In this document: positions 8,546 to 16,491 of the stretch, piece by piece
Layout of the letters: every line of letters starts with the position of its first letter
Position numbering within the stretch: position 1 is the stretch's first letter
Assembly: GCA_030652345.1 (NCBI GenBank)
Contig: JAUSAU010000093.1
Coordinates: 1 to 45,374, forward strand
Length of the DNA: 45,374 bases
Direction of reading: 5' to 3'
From: Coriobacteriia bacterium
GTDB lineage: Bacteria > Actinomycetota > Coriobacteriia > Anaerosomatales > PALSA-660
Notes under the pieces: model-generated
What the model was told of the DNA's origin: nothing
The model's database searches: none
What the model saw: only the letters and a program-made list of their open reading frames with translations
Made by a program: the position numbers and the translations under genes

Positions 8546-9376
8546 GTGTGCTACCGCAACGTGATCGTCTTCGACGATGTCACCTACCGATACGCCCCGA
8601 GTTCCGCACCGGCGCTCGAAGGGATCTCACTGACGCTCGCGCCGGGCGAGTTCGTGGCGCTGGTCGGCGCGAACGGCTCCGGCAAGTCCACGCTGGCTCG
8701 CCTCTGCGACGGTTTGGCGCTGCCGTCCGCGGGCTCGGTCGCCGTCGACGGACTCGACACGCTCGACGGGCCGTCGAGCCTTCGTGTCCGCTCGGTCGTC
8801 GGGATGGTGTTCCAGGACCCCGACGACCAGATCGTCGGGACGGTCGTCGAGGAGGACTGCGCGTTCGGGCCCGAGAACCTCGGCGTTCCGTCAGAGGAGA
8901 TCCGTGTACGGGTCGACGAGTCCCTGGCCGCCGTCGGACTCACAGGTCTCGAGCGACGCGAGCCGCATCTCCTCTCGGAGGGGCAGAAACAGCGGCTCGC
9001 CGTCGCCGGTGCTCTGGCGATGCGTCCGCGCTATCTGGTACTCGACGAGCCGAGCGCGATGCTCGATCCTGCCGGGCGTCGCGCCGTGCTCGCGATCGTC
9101 GAGCGGCTCGCGCACGAGGACGGACACGGTGTCCTGCTCATCTCGCACGACGCGGTCGGTGTCGCCCGTGCGGACCGTGTCATCGGGCTCGTGCAGGGCC
9201 GGGTGGTCTACGACGGAACCCCGGTCGGCCTGTTGGCTGACGCGACCCTTCTGGAGACCCTCGGCCTCGCGATGCCGCCGGCGGGCGTGCTTGCAGCGTG
9301 TCTGCGGGAGTCGGGCGTCGCCGTGCCGCCGGATGCTGTGGAGCCGGAGAGTGTGGTGGCCGCGCTATGGCCCTGA
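8546..9376 (+). CDS. ecfA1: ECF transporter ATPase EcfA1
   Basis: This 276-residue ABC ATPase is one of the two nucleotide-binding subunits of the energy-coupling factor module that powers vitamin and metal uptake. Walker A GANGSGKST spans 41-49. The Q-loop region FQDPDDQIVG, signature LSEGQKQRL and Walker B YLVLDEPSAM follow in order. The start is uncertain: GTG 8546 or GTG 8561, both near GGGAG at 8542-8546. It overlaps ecfA2 by 10 bases. No substrate-binding S component is adjacent, as in group II systems. Confidence 0.92.
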   Translation: MCYRNVIVFDDVTYRYAPSSAPALEGISLTLAPGEFVALVGANGSGKSTLARLCDGLALPSAGSVAVDGLDTLDGPSSLRVRSVVGMVFQDPDDQIVGTVVEEDCAFGPENLGVPSEEIRVRVDESLAAVGLTGLERREPHLLSEGQKQRLAVAGALAMRPRYLVLDEPSAMLDPAGRRAVLAIVERLAHEDGHGVLLISHDAVGVARADRVIGLVQGRVVYDGTPVGLLADATLLETLGLAMPPAGVLAACLRESGVAVPPDAVEPESVVAALWP

Positions 9377-10212
9377 TCCTCGACGCTGTCGTCTGTGACT
9401 ATGCCCGGGGTACGAGACTGAGCTCCCGGGCGTTGGACGCCGTGAGTCTCCACCTGAAGCCGGGGGAGCTGGCGATCGTCCTCGGACCGACCGGTGCCGG
9501 CAAGACGACGATGCTGCGAGCCGCTGCGGGGCTTCTTCAACCGTCATCGGGCAGCGTCATGGTCGATGAGCATCCCGTCATGGGTCGCGGTGCTGTTCGC
9601 GGTGCAGTGGGCCTTGTGTTCCAGCGTCCCGAGGCTCAGTTCTTCGCGCCGAGCGTGGAAGAGGACTGCGCGTTCGGGCCGCGCAATCTGGGACGTTCGC
9701 CCGATGAGGCGGTGCGCTCGGTGCGCGATGCCCTGTCAGCAGTCGGCCTCGACCCCGATACCTTCTCGTCACGGGAGCCGTGGGGCCTCTCGGGCGGGGA
9801 GGCGCGCCGCGCGGCGATCGCGTGCGTGCTCGCTATGCGGCCGTCGTACCTGCTCCTGGACGAACCCACGGCAGGACTGGACGCTGCGGGAAGGTCCGCC
9901 GTGATCTCGGCGATCGCCGGGGTGCGTCAGGCGGCCGGCGTGCTGGTCGTCACGCACGACCCCGATCTCTTCCTGTCCGACGCGGACCGGGTGATGGTGC
10001 TCCGCGACGGCTCTGCCGCGTTCTCCGGGTCCGTCGACGCGTTCCTCGACGCGCTCCCGGAGCTGGTTGCGGCGGGCTCGGCGGAAGCTCCCGAGGTCGC
10101 GCGCACGCAATTCCTCGCACAGGACGCGGGAGTCTTGCTGCCCGGACGGCTCACGTTGGACCCCCGGCGCGCGGCTGAGCGCCTCGCCGCCGGCGTTCGA
10201 GGTGCCCGATGA
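9367..10212 (+). CDS. ecfA2: ECF transporter ATPase EcfA2
   Basis: This 281-residue ABC ATPase pairs with EcfA1. Walker A GPTGAGKTT spans 40-48. The remaining motifs are FQRPEAQFFAPSVEEDCAFG, the signature LSGGEARRAA, and Walker B YLLLDEPTAGLD. I chose ATG 9367 because it begins the ABC domain; the frame upstream of it overlaps ecfA1 more deeply without homology. The C-terminus beyond about residue 220 is more divergent. It overlaps ecfT by four bases (ATGA). Confidence 0.93.
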   Translation: MALILDAVVCDYARGTRLSSRALDAVSLHLKPGELAIVLGPTGAGKTTMLRAAAGLLQPSSGSVMVDEHPVMGRGAVRGAVGLVFQRPEAQFFAPSVEEDCAFGPRNLGRSPDEAVRSVRDALSAVGLDPDTFSSREPWGLSGGEARRAAIACVLAMRPSYLLLDEPTAGLDAAGRSAVISAIAGVRQAAGVLVVTHDPDLFLSDADRVMVLRDGSAAFSGSVDAFLDALPELVAAGSAEAPEVARTQFLAQDAGVLLPGRLTLDPRRAAERLAAGVRGAR

Positions 10213-11006
10213 GGTCGTTCTCGGGCATCGGGCAGTACGTTCCGGCCGTCTCGCCGGTGCACTCGCTCGACGCTGCTGCCAAGCTCGGTGTCGTCGTCGC
10301 GTTCACCGTGGGACTCTTCCTGGTGGACGGGTTCTCCGGACTGGCTGCGATGGGCGCGGCGATCGCGCTCGCCGTCCTCGTGTCGCGTGTCCCCGTACGC
10401 GCGGTCGCGCGCGGTCTGGGGGCCGTGGGCCTCATACTCGTCTTCACGATCCTTGCGAATGCGCTGCGCTGGGATCCCGCGACGGTCGCCTTGGTGCGTA
10501 TCGGTTCCCTTGCGGTCGACGCCGCGGGACTGCGGACGGGACTGTTCTTCGCGGTACGGATCGTCCTGCTGGTGACGGGCACGTCGCTGCTGACGCTCAC
10601 GACGAGCCCGGTCGAGCTCACCGGCGGCATCGAGCGGGCGCTCGGACCGCTGCGGCGCGTGGGAGTACCCGTGGGGGAGCTGGCGATGACGCTGACGATC
10701 GCCCTGCGCTTCATCCCGACGACCTGGGAGGAAGCCGATCAGATCATCACGGCGCAGCAGGCGCGCGGAGCGTCGTTCGACGCGGGCGGTCCGCTCGCCA
10801 GGGCCCGCGCGTACACGCCGGTGCTCCTGCCGCTGTTCTACCGTCTGTTCCGCCGTGCGGATTCGCTCGCAACGGCCATGGAGGCGCGCTGCTACTCGGG
10901 TTCGGCCGTGCGCACCCGACTGCACGATGCCCGGATGGGCACCGGTGACTGGGTCGTCCTCGTCGCATCGGCGAGCGCGCTGATCGCTGCCGGGTGGCTC
11001 CTGTGA
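10209..11006 (+). CDS. ecfT: ECF transporter transmembrane subunit EcfT
   Basis: This 265-residue membrane protein couples the ATPases to exchangeable S components. Hydrophobic segments lie around residues 28-75, 80-105, 118-140 and at the C-terminus. The two coupling-helix motifs are visible as QQARGA and MEARCYSG. The gene starts by a four-base overlap with ecfA2 and ends by a four-base overlap with truA, so the block is one transcript. Confidence 0.93.
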   Translation: MRSFSGIGQYVPAVSPVHSLDAAAKLGVVVAFTVGLFLVDGFSGLAAMGAAIALAVLVSRVPVRAVARGLGAVGLILVFTILANALRWDPATVALVRIGSLAVDAAGLRTGLFFAVRIVLLVTGTSLLTLTTSPVELTGGIERALGPLRRVGVPVGELAMTLTIALRFIPTTWEEADQIITAQQARGASFDAGGPLARARAYTPVLLPLFYRLFRRADSLATAMEARCYSGSAVRTRLHDARMGTGDWVVLVASASALIAAGWLL

Positions 11007-11779
11007 ATCGGCCTGTCACCGCACTCACCGTGGCGTATGACGGCGCGGCGTTCAGCGGCTTCGCCAGGCAGGTCGCCGTGCCTACCGCGCAGGGCGTGCT
11101 CGAGGACGCGCTGTCGACGGTGTTGCGGCGCCAGGTCCTGACCGTCGGCGCAGGGCGGACGGACGCCGGCGTGCACGCGCGCGGGCAGGTCGTCAGCTTC
11201 ACCTCGGCGGAGACGGATCCTGATGCGAGGACCATCCTTCGCGCCGTCGGTGCGCTCGCCGCCCCGCACGTCGTGGTGTCGGACGTGCGCACCGCTCGCC
11301 CGGGATTCTCCGCGCGCTTCGATGCGCTCGCCCGTGAGTACCGCTTTCTGATCGTGCCCGGGCCGGTCGCTCCCATGGCGCTGCGCCACGCAGCGTGGTG
11401 GGTGAAGAAGGACCTGGACATCGATGCGATGCGGGCGGGCGCCGCGTTTCTCGTCGGGAGTCACGATTTCCGGTCGTTCTGCGTGACCGGATCCGCGGTC
11501 GACAAGCCGACGGTCCGTGAGGTCCGCGCGATCGAGATCGAGCCCGCGGTCGAACTCGGCGAGTCGTGCATCGCCGTCCGTATCTTGGGACGCAGCTTCC
11601 TGCATTCGATGGTGAGGATCATCGTCGGCTCACTCGTGGACGTTGGTCGCGGGCGTCGGGACCCTGCGTGGATCGCGGAGGTGCTGGCGGCGGGCGAGCG
11701 CGCGACGGCGGGGATCACAGCGCCGGCCCATGGCCTCACGCTGTGGAGCGTCACCTACGCGGACGATGTCTGGATCTGA
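11003..11779 (+). CDS. truA: tRNA pseudouridine(38-40) synthase TruA
   Basis: This 258-residue enzyme makes pseudouridine at tRNA positions 38-40. The catalytic aspartate is D54 in GAGRTDAGVHARGQ. The second-half motif SFLHSMVRIIVGSLVDVGRG is also present. I chose GTG 11003, which gives a GTGA overlap with the ecfT stop; a GTG nine bases further up is possible. The ecfT-truA-rplM-rpsI order is widespread in Gram-positive bacteria. Confidence 0.95.
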   Translation: MNRPVTALTVAYDGAAFSGFARQVAVPTAQGVLEDALSTVLRRQVLTVGAGRTDAGVHARGQVVSFTSAETDPDARTILRAVGALAAPHVVVSDVRTARPGFSARFDALAREYRFLIVPGPVAPMALRHAAWWVKKDLDIDAMRAGAAFLVGSHDFRSFCVTGSAVDKPTVREVRAIEIEPAVELGESCIAVRILGRSFLHSMVRIIVGSLVDVGRGRRDPAWIAEVLAAGERATAGITAPAHGLTLWSVTYADDVWI

Positions 11780-11826
11780 GCGTCACCGAGCGCGCGGGAT
11801 GGATACGCCCGGCCGCGTTGTACCCG

Positions 11827-11855
11827 TTGACTTGCCAGTAACCGCGTGGCAGACT
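11827..11855 (+). promoter_or_regulatory. Promoter upstream of rplM
   Basis: TTGACT at 11827-11832 is followed after 17 bases by an extended -10 (TGG before CAGACT, 11850-11855). The predicted start near 11862 gives a leader of about 72 nt before rplM. The -35 is strong and the -10 is weak. Confidence 0.45.
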
Positions 11856-11860
11856 GTGTG

Positions 11861-11896
11861 GGTTCGTTCCGATGAGCCCCGTGAACTCTTGGAACC
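11861..11896 (+). other. Hairpin in the rplM leader
   Basis: GGTTC at 11861-11865 can pair with GAACC at 11892-11896, and GTTC at 11866-11869 with GAAC at 11883-11886, leaving an asymmetric internal loop. It sits at the predicted 5' end of the rplM-rpsI transcript, where ribosomal-protein autoregulatory leaders occur in other phyla. The function is inferred. Confidence 0.4.
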
Positions 11897-11933
11897 TACC
11901 TGCACGTCCGAAGCTTTGTGTTGAGGAGAACGA

Positions 11934-12368
11934 GTGAAGACGTATCACGCCAAGGTCGGTGAAGTCGAGCGCGAGTGGCTGCTCGTCGATGCTACCGATG
12001 TGACGCTCGGACGGCTTGCGAGCGAGATCGCCCAGATCCTCAAGGGCAAGCGCAAGCCGCAGTACACCCCGCACGTGGACACCGGCGACTTCGTCATCGT
12101 GGTCAACGCCACGAAGATCAAGGTCACCGGAAAGAAGCTGACGGACAAGAAGTACTTCCGCCACACCGGCTACCCGGGCGGCCTCAAAGAGGTCACGCTC
12201 GAGGTCCAGTTGGCGAAGCACCCTGAGCGTGTCATCGAGCATGCCGTCAAGGGCATGTTGCCGAAGAACACGCTCGGCCGCGCCATGGGCATGAAGCTCA
12301 AGGTGTACGCCGGTCCGGAGCACCCGCACGCGGCCCAGAAGCCGCGTCAGATCACCCTGGAGGGTTAG
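11934..12368 (+). CDS. rplM: 50S ribosomal protein L13
   Basis: This 144-residue protein is an early 23S rRNA binder. The N-terminus [20 protein letters not shown] and the [14 protein letters not shown] block are diagnostic. GAGGAG at 11923-11928 sets the GTG start at 11934. It is paired with rpsI five bases downstream. Confidence 0.97.
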   Translation: MKTYHAKVGEVEREWLLVDATDVTLGRLASEIAQILKGKRKPQYTPHVDTGDFVIVVNATKIKVTGKKLTDKKYFRHTGYPGGLKEVTLEVQLAKHPERVIEHAVKGMLPKNTLGRAMGMKLKVYAGPEHPHAAQKPRQITLEG

Positions 12369-12373
12369 GACGT

Positions 12374-12769
12374 ATGACCGATAAGGCTGTCTACTACGGC
12401 ACCGGTCGCCGCAAGACCTCGGTCGCGCGCGTCCGTCTCCTGCCCGGCACGGGCACCATCACCGTCAACGGTCGCGAAGCCGCCGGCTACTTCGGCCGCA
12501 CGGTGCTCATGACCCTGATCGAGACGCCGTTCAAGGTGACCGACACCGTCGGCCGCTTCGACGTCATCGCCTCGATCCACGGTGGCGGTCTCTCCGGCCA
12601 GGCCGGCGCCCTGCGCCACGGCATCTCCCGTGCCCTGCTCGAGGCCGGCGACGACTATCGCGGCGAGCTCAAGAAGAACGGCCTCCTGCGCCGCGACCCG
12701 CGTATGGTCGAGCGCAAGAAGTACGGTCTCAAGAAGGCCCGCAAGCGCCCGCAGTTCAGCAAGCGCTAG
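12374..12769 (+). CDS. rpsI: 30S ribosomal protein S9
   Basis: This 131-residue protein has a C-terminal tail, [12 protein letters not shown], that reaches the P-site tRNA anticodon stem. The motif [16 protein letters not shown] opens the protein and [19 protein letters not shown] lies in the middle. GGAGGG near 12358 precedes ATG 12374. A 14-bp hairpin follows the stop. Confidence 0.97.
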   Translation: MTDKAVYYGTGRRKTSVARVRLLPGTGTITVNGREAAGYFGRTVLMTLIETPFKVTDTVGRFDVIASIHGGGLSGQAGALRHGISRALLEAGDDYRGELKKNGLLRRDPRMVERKKYGLKKARKRPQFSKR

Positions 12770-12795
12770 TCCGGGACCCGAAGCACGCACTTCTC

Positions 12796-12829
12796 CGGAG
12801 GCCCGTCGCGCATATGCGGCGGGCCTCCG
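12796..12829 (+). terminator. 14-bp hairpin after rpsI
   Basis: CGGAGGCCCGTCGC at 12796-12809 pairs with GCGGCGGGCCTCCG at 12816-12829, with one G-U pair and a GCATAT loop. There is no T-tract. It ends the truA-rplM-rpsI block and precedes glmM. Confidence 0.6.
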
Positions 12830-12841
12830 AGCGTGAACGGG

Positions 12842-12888
12842 TATCATCCCAACGCTCCGCAAGCGGCCGTGCTCCGGATGGGGCGTTG
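12842..12888 (+). promoter_or_regulatory. -10 element and folded leader of glmM
   Basis: TATCAT at 12842-12847 is a good -10, although I see no clear -35 at 17 bases. Immediately downstream CAACGCTCC (12850-12858) can pair with GGGGCGTTG (12880-12888), including a U-G pair, enclosing smaller pairings. The promoter and the leader fold are tentative. Confidence 0.35.
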
Positions 12889-12924
12889 CCGGCCCCGAGG
12901 GACGATCGGAGAACGTACACGATC

Positions 12925-14262
12925 ATGGGACGACTCTTCGGTACCGACGGCGTACGCGGCATAGCGAACGCCGAACTCACGCCCGAACTCGCATTCCGCC
13001 TCGGCGAGGCTGCGGGCCGCTTCCTGTGCGATCGCGGCCGCGGCCGCATCGTGGTCGGTAAGGACACGCGCCGCAGCGGCGACATGCTCGAGGCGGCGCT
13101 CGTCGCCGGCATCTGCTCCGCAGGATCCGACGCGCTCACCTGCGGTATCGTCCCCACACCGGCCGTGGCCTTCCTGACCCGCGAACTCGGCGCCGACGGC
13201 GGGGTCGTCATCTCGGCTTCGCACAACGCTGCGGAGTACAACGGCATCAAGTTCTTCAGCCGTGACGGTTTCAAGCTCCCGGACGAGTTCGAGGACGAGA
13301 TCGCCGAGTTCGTCGAAGAGGGTTCGCGATCGACCGCGAGGCCCACGGGGCTCGGTGTCGGCCGCGCGCACGCGCTGGCCGACGCCGCCGACCGCTATGT
13401 CGCGCATGTCGTCGCATCGGTCCCGGAGCGCCTCGATGGTGTGCGCATTGCGCTCGACTGCGGTCACGGCGCCGCGGCGAGGACGAGCGTGCACGCTCTC
13501 GAGGCACTGGGCGCGGACATCGTCGCGATCAACTGCGACTGGGACGGCATGGACATCAACGACGGCTGCGGTTCGACGCATCTCGGGCCGCTCGTCGAGC
13601 TGGTCCGGTCGAGCGGCGCCGCGCTCGGGCTGGCGCATGACGGCGACGCGGATCGTGTGCTCGCCGTCGATGAGACGGGTGCGGAGGTCGACGGGGACCA
13701 GATCATGGCGGTGTGCGCCGCGCAGCTCAAGCGCGAAGCCCGCCTGCCGCACGACACCGTCGTGGGCACCGTGATGGCGAACCTCGGCTTCGACGTCGCC
13801 ATGAAGGAGCTCGGCATCGCGCTCGTCAAGACCAAGGTCGGCGACCGCTACGTCCTCGATCAGATGCGCACGATGGGCGCCACGCTCGGCGGGGAGCAGT
13901 CCGGCCATATCATCTTCCTCGAGCACGCGACGACCGGCGACGGACTCGCGACCGGTCTGCAGCTCGCCCGTGTGATGAAGGTGACCGGCAAGCCGCTCTC
14001 GGAACTGACCAAGGTGATGCACCGCTATCCGCAGGTGCTCGTCAACGTCCGGGTCGGGGACAAGGCGCGCCTTCCGGCCAGTGCGGCGATCGCGCGCGCG
14101 GTGGCCGCTGAGGAAGAGAGACTCGGCGTGACGGGACGGGTGCTCGTACGGCCATCCGGCACCGAGCCACTCGTGCGCGTCATGGCGGAGGCTGCTGATC
14201 TGGACGTCGCCCGGAGCACGGTCGACCGTCTGGTCGAGGTCGTGAAGGCCGAGCTGGGGTAG
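12925..14262 (+). CDS. glmM: Phosphoglucosamine mutase
   Basis: This 445-residue enzyme converts glucosamine-6-phosphate to glucosamine-1-phosphate for UDP-GlcNAc and peptidoglycan. The phosphoserine is S99 in ISASHNAAEYNGIKFF. The metal loop AHDGDADRVLAVD and the phosphate-binding RPSGTEPLVRVM near the C-terminus are intact. I chose ATG 12925 because MGRLFGTDGVRGIAN is the family N-terminus; upstream in-frame sequence does not resemble the family. The ribosome-binding site (GGAG at about 12908) is rather distant. It precedes glmS, which makes its substrate. Confidence 0.97.
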   Translation: MGRLFGTDGVRGIANAELTPELAFRLGEAAGRFLCDRGRGRIVVGKDTRRSGDMLEAALVAGICSAGSDALTCGIVPTPAVAFLTRELGADGGVVISASHNAAEYNGIKFFSRDGFKLPDEFEDEIAEFVEEGSRSTARPTGLGVGRAHALADAADRYVAHVVASVPERLDGVRIALDCGHGAAARTSVHALEALGADIVAINCDWDGMDINDGCGSTHLGPLVELVRSSGAALGLAHDGDADRVLAVDETGAEVDGDQIMAVCAAQLKREARLPHDTVVGTVMANLGFDVAMKELGIALVKTKVGDRYVLDQMRTMGATLGGEQSGHIIFLEHATTGDGLATGLQLARVMKVTGKPLSELTKVMHRYPQVLVNVRVGDKARLPASAAIARAVAAEEERLGVTGRVLVRPSGTEPLVRVMAEAADLDVARSTVDRLVEVVKAELG

Positions 14263-14290
14263 GCGCACCTGTCATCGAACCGACACCGAT

Positions 14291-14326
14291 GCGGCCCGCC
14301 TCGTCTGCTACGATGAGGCGGGCCGC
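14291..14326 (+). terminator. Hairpin after glmM
   Basis: GCGGCCCGCCTC at 14291-14302 pairs perfectly with GAGGCGGGCCGC at 14315-14326 around a 12-base loop. Within the loop TGC plus TACGAT (14309-14314) resembles an extended -10, so terminator and glmS promoter may overlap. No T-tract follows directly. Confidence 0.55.
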
Positions 14327-14361
14327 CGCCTTTCCACATCCACCGGCGGCGGGAAGGGAGG

Positions 14362-14396
14362 CGTGTCACGGATCTGACGCACGGACGCATGACACG
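14362..14396 (+). other. Inverted repeat abutting the glmS ribozyme cleavage site
   Basis: CGTGTCA at 14362-14368 is repeated inverted as TGACACG at 14390-14396, ending one base before the predicted cleavage site A14397/G14398. It could cap the 3' end of the 5' cleavage product or be a protein-binding site. Minimal glmS ribozymes do not need this upstream sequence. Confidence 0.45.
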
Positions 14397-14556
14397 AGCG
14401 CCGGGACTGCGCGGTACGGCCACGCGTAGTCGACGAGGCGGGAGCTTATCGAAACATTCGGCGGATGGCTCCCCGGCACACGTCCCGATGTCGACATCGG
14501 CTCCGACAAATCCTGCGGGCGACTGCAGGGACAAAGCGGACCGGATTCGGGAATCC
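14397..14556 (+). ncRNA. glmS ribozyme: glmS glucosamine-6-phosphate-activated ribozyme (riboswitch)
   Basis: The self-cleaving RNA lies about 100 nt upstream of glmS. The cleavage-site core AGCGCC is at 14397-14402, with scission expected between A14397 and G14398. P1 forms between ACTGCGCG (14406-14413) and CGCGTAGT (14423-14430), followed by the invariant CGACGAGG. P2 pairs GGGAGC with GCTCCC and encloses the conserved TTATCGAAACATTCGGCGGA at 14447-14466. P3 is CCGATGTCGACATCGG, and P4 contains CCTGC..GGGCGACT..GCAGG followed by the conserved ACAAAGC. In this class glucosamine-6-phosphate is the cofactor, so product excess cleaves the glmS mRNA. The 3' boundary is approximate. Confidence 0.9.
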
Positions 14557-14659
14557 AGCACACACGTGCACATCTCCGACGAACGAGGGCGGATCCATCG
14601 CGTCTGCGCCCGCGCATACCGTCGGCATGCCCTGATACCGCGACCGGGAGGTCATTCAT

Positions 14660-16486
14660 ATGTGTGGAATCGTCGGATACGTCGGGCCCCAGCGTGCGAC
14701 CGACGTCTTGATCGCCGGTCTTGCCCGGCTGGAGTACCGCGGCTATGACTCGGCCGGCGTTGCGATCATCGACCACGGGGAGCTCACCGTCGCGCGGCGC
14801 GTCGGCAAGCTCGTCAACCTGAGCGACGCACTCGCCGGCCATCCCGTACCCGGCTCCACGGGCATCGGCCATACCCGCTGGGCGACCCACGGCCGCCCCT
14901 CGGAGGAGAACGCGCATCCGCATACCGACTGCACGGGCCGCATAGCCGTCGTGCACAACGGCATCATCGAGAACTACGCCGAACTCCGGGACGAGCTGGC
15001 GTCCGCCGGCCATATCCTGCGTTCCGAGACCGACACGGAGACCGTCGCCCACCTGATCGAGAGTTACTACGACGACGATCTGCTGACGGCCGTCCGCAAG
15101 ACCATCAAGCGTCTCTCGGGCAGCTACGCGCTCGCGATCGTGCATCTCGACCGGCCCGACCAGATCGTGGCCGCACGCAGGGATTCCCCGCTGATCATCG
15201 GCCTCGGCGTCGACGAGAACATCGTGGCGAGTGACATCCCCGCGGTGCTCGAGTACACGCGCGACGTGCTCGTGCTTCACGACGATCAGATCGCCGTCGT
15301 CACGCCGGGTTCGGTCGCGGTCTTCGATCTTGAAGGAGCAGCCGTCACCGACCCCGAGACGATGCTGGTCGAGTGGGACCTCGACGCCGCCGAGAAGGGC
15401 GGCTACGACGACTTCATGCTGAAGGAGATCTTCGAGCAGCCCAAGGCGCTGCGCGAGACGCTTCGCGGCCGGATGCTGGACGGCGAGGTCCAGCTCTCCG
15501 AGCTTCAGATGACGCCCCAGGAAGTCGCGGGGATCAACCGTGTCTTCATCATCGCGTGCGGTACGTCCTATCACGCCGCGCTCGTCGCCAAGAACCTCAT
15601 CGAGGCGTGGGCGCGCATCCCGGTGGAGGTCGACGTGTCGAGCGAGTTCCGGTACCGGGATCCGATCGTCGATGACGAGACGCTCGTGGTCGCTGTCACG
15701 CAGTCGGGCGAGACGGCCGACACGCTCGCGGGCGTACGCGAGGCGCGCGAGCGTGGCGCGAAGGTCATTGCGATCACCAACGTCGTCGGATCGCGGGTGA
15801 CTCGCGAATCGGATGGCGTGATCTACACGCACGCCGGACCGGAGATCGGCGTCGCCGCCACGAAGACGTTCACGGCTCAGATCGCGGCGCTCACCGTGCT
15901 GGCGCTCAAGCTGGCACAGGCGAGGGGCGCCCTCTCCGATGAGCGGGTCGCCTCGTTGTGGGAGGAGATCGTGACGCTTCCCGATGTCGTGGAGGCGATC
16001 CTCCAGGACCTCTCCTCGCTTGAGGAGTGCGCGGCGGCGTACAAGGATGCCTGCTCGTCGCTCTTCCTGGGGCGCGGCGTCGGCGTGGCTGTCGCGATGG
16101 AGGGCGCGCTCAAACTCAAGGAGATCTCGTACATCCACGCGGAGGCGTATGCGGCAGGCGAGATGAAGCATGGCCCGATCGCGCTGATCACCACGGAGGT
16201 CCCGGTCGTGTGCGTCGCCACGCAGGGGCACACGTACGAGAAGGTCGTCAGCAACATCCAGGAGGTGCGCGCACGCGGCGCGGAGGTCATCGTGGTGGCG
16301 ACGGCCGGCGACGAGGACATCCGCAAGCATGCGGAGCACGTGCTGCACATACCCCGGACGAGCGAGGCGTTGTCGGCCATACCCGCCTCGGTGCCGCTCC
16401 AGCTGCTCTCGTACTACATCGCGAAACTGCGTGGCTGCAACGTCGACCAGCCGCGCAACCTCGCCAAGTCCGTGACGGTCGAGTAG
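14660..16486 (+). CDS. glmS: Glutamine-fructose-6-phosphate aminotransferase (isomerizing)
   Basis: This 608-residue enzyme makes glucosamine-6-phosphate from fructose-6-phosphate and glutamine. C2 of MCGIVGYVG is the N-terminal nucleophile of the glutaminase domain (about 1-225). Two SIS sugar-isomerase domains follow (around 285-420 and 455-595), with ACGTSYHA and TQSGETADT motifs. The C-terminus QPRNLAKSVTVE carries the conserved lysine. GGGAGG at 14646-14651 precedes ATG 14660. A glmS ribozyme in the leader gives product feedback on mRNA stability. Confidence 0.98.
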   Translation: MCGIVGYVGPQRATDVLIAGLARLEYRGYDSAGVAIIDHGELTVARRVGKLVNLSDALAGHPVPGSTGIGHTRWATHGRPSEENAHPHTDCTGRIAVVHNGIIENYAELRDELASAGHILRSETDTETVAHLIESYYDDDLLTAVRKTIKRLSGSYALAIVHLDRPDQIVAARRDSPLIIGLGVDENIVASDIPAVLEYTRDVLVLHDDQIAVVTPGSVAVFDLEGAAVTDPETMLVEWDLDAAEKGGYDDFMLKEIFEQPKALRETLRGRMLDGEVQLSELQMTPQEVAGINRVFIIACGTSYHAALVAKNLIEAWARIPVEVDVSSEFRYRDPIVDDETLVVAVTQSGETADTLAGVREARERGAKVIAITNVVGSRVTRESDGVIYTHAGPEIGVAATKTFTAQIAALTVLALKLAQARGALSDERVASLWEEIVTLPDVVEAILQDLSSLEECAAAYKDACSSLFLGRGVGVAVAMEGALKLKEISYIHAEAYAAGEMKHGPIALITTEVPVVCVATQGHTYEKVVSNIQEVRARGAEVIVVATAGDEDIRKHAEHVLHIPRTSEALSAIPASVPLQLLSYYIAKLRGCNVDQPRNLAKSVTVE

Positions 16487-16491
16487 GCGCC

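Noticed and set aside
14366..16348. 660-codon minus-strand open frame opposite glmS
   Set aside because: It is a GC-composition shadow of glmS with Asp/Arg/His-rich nonsense sequence and no family features; the + strand gene is certain.
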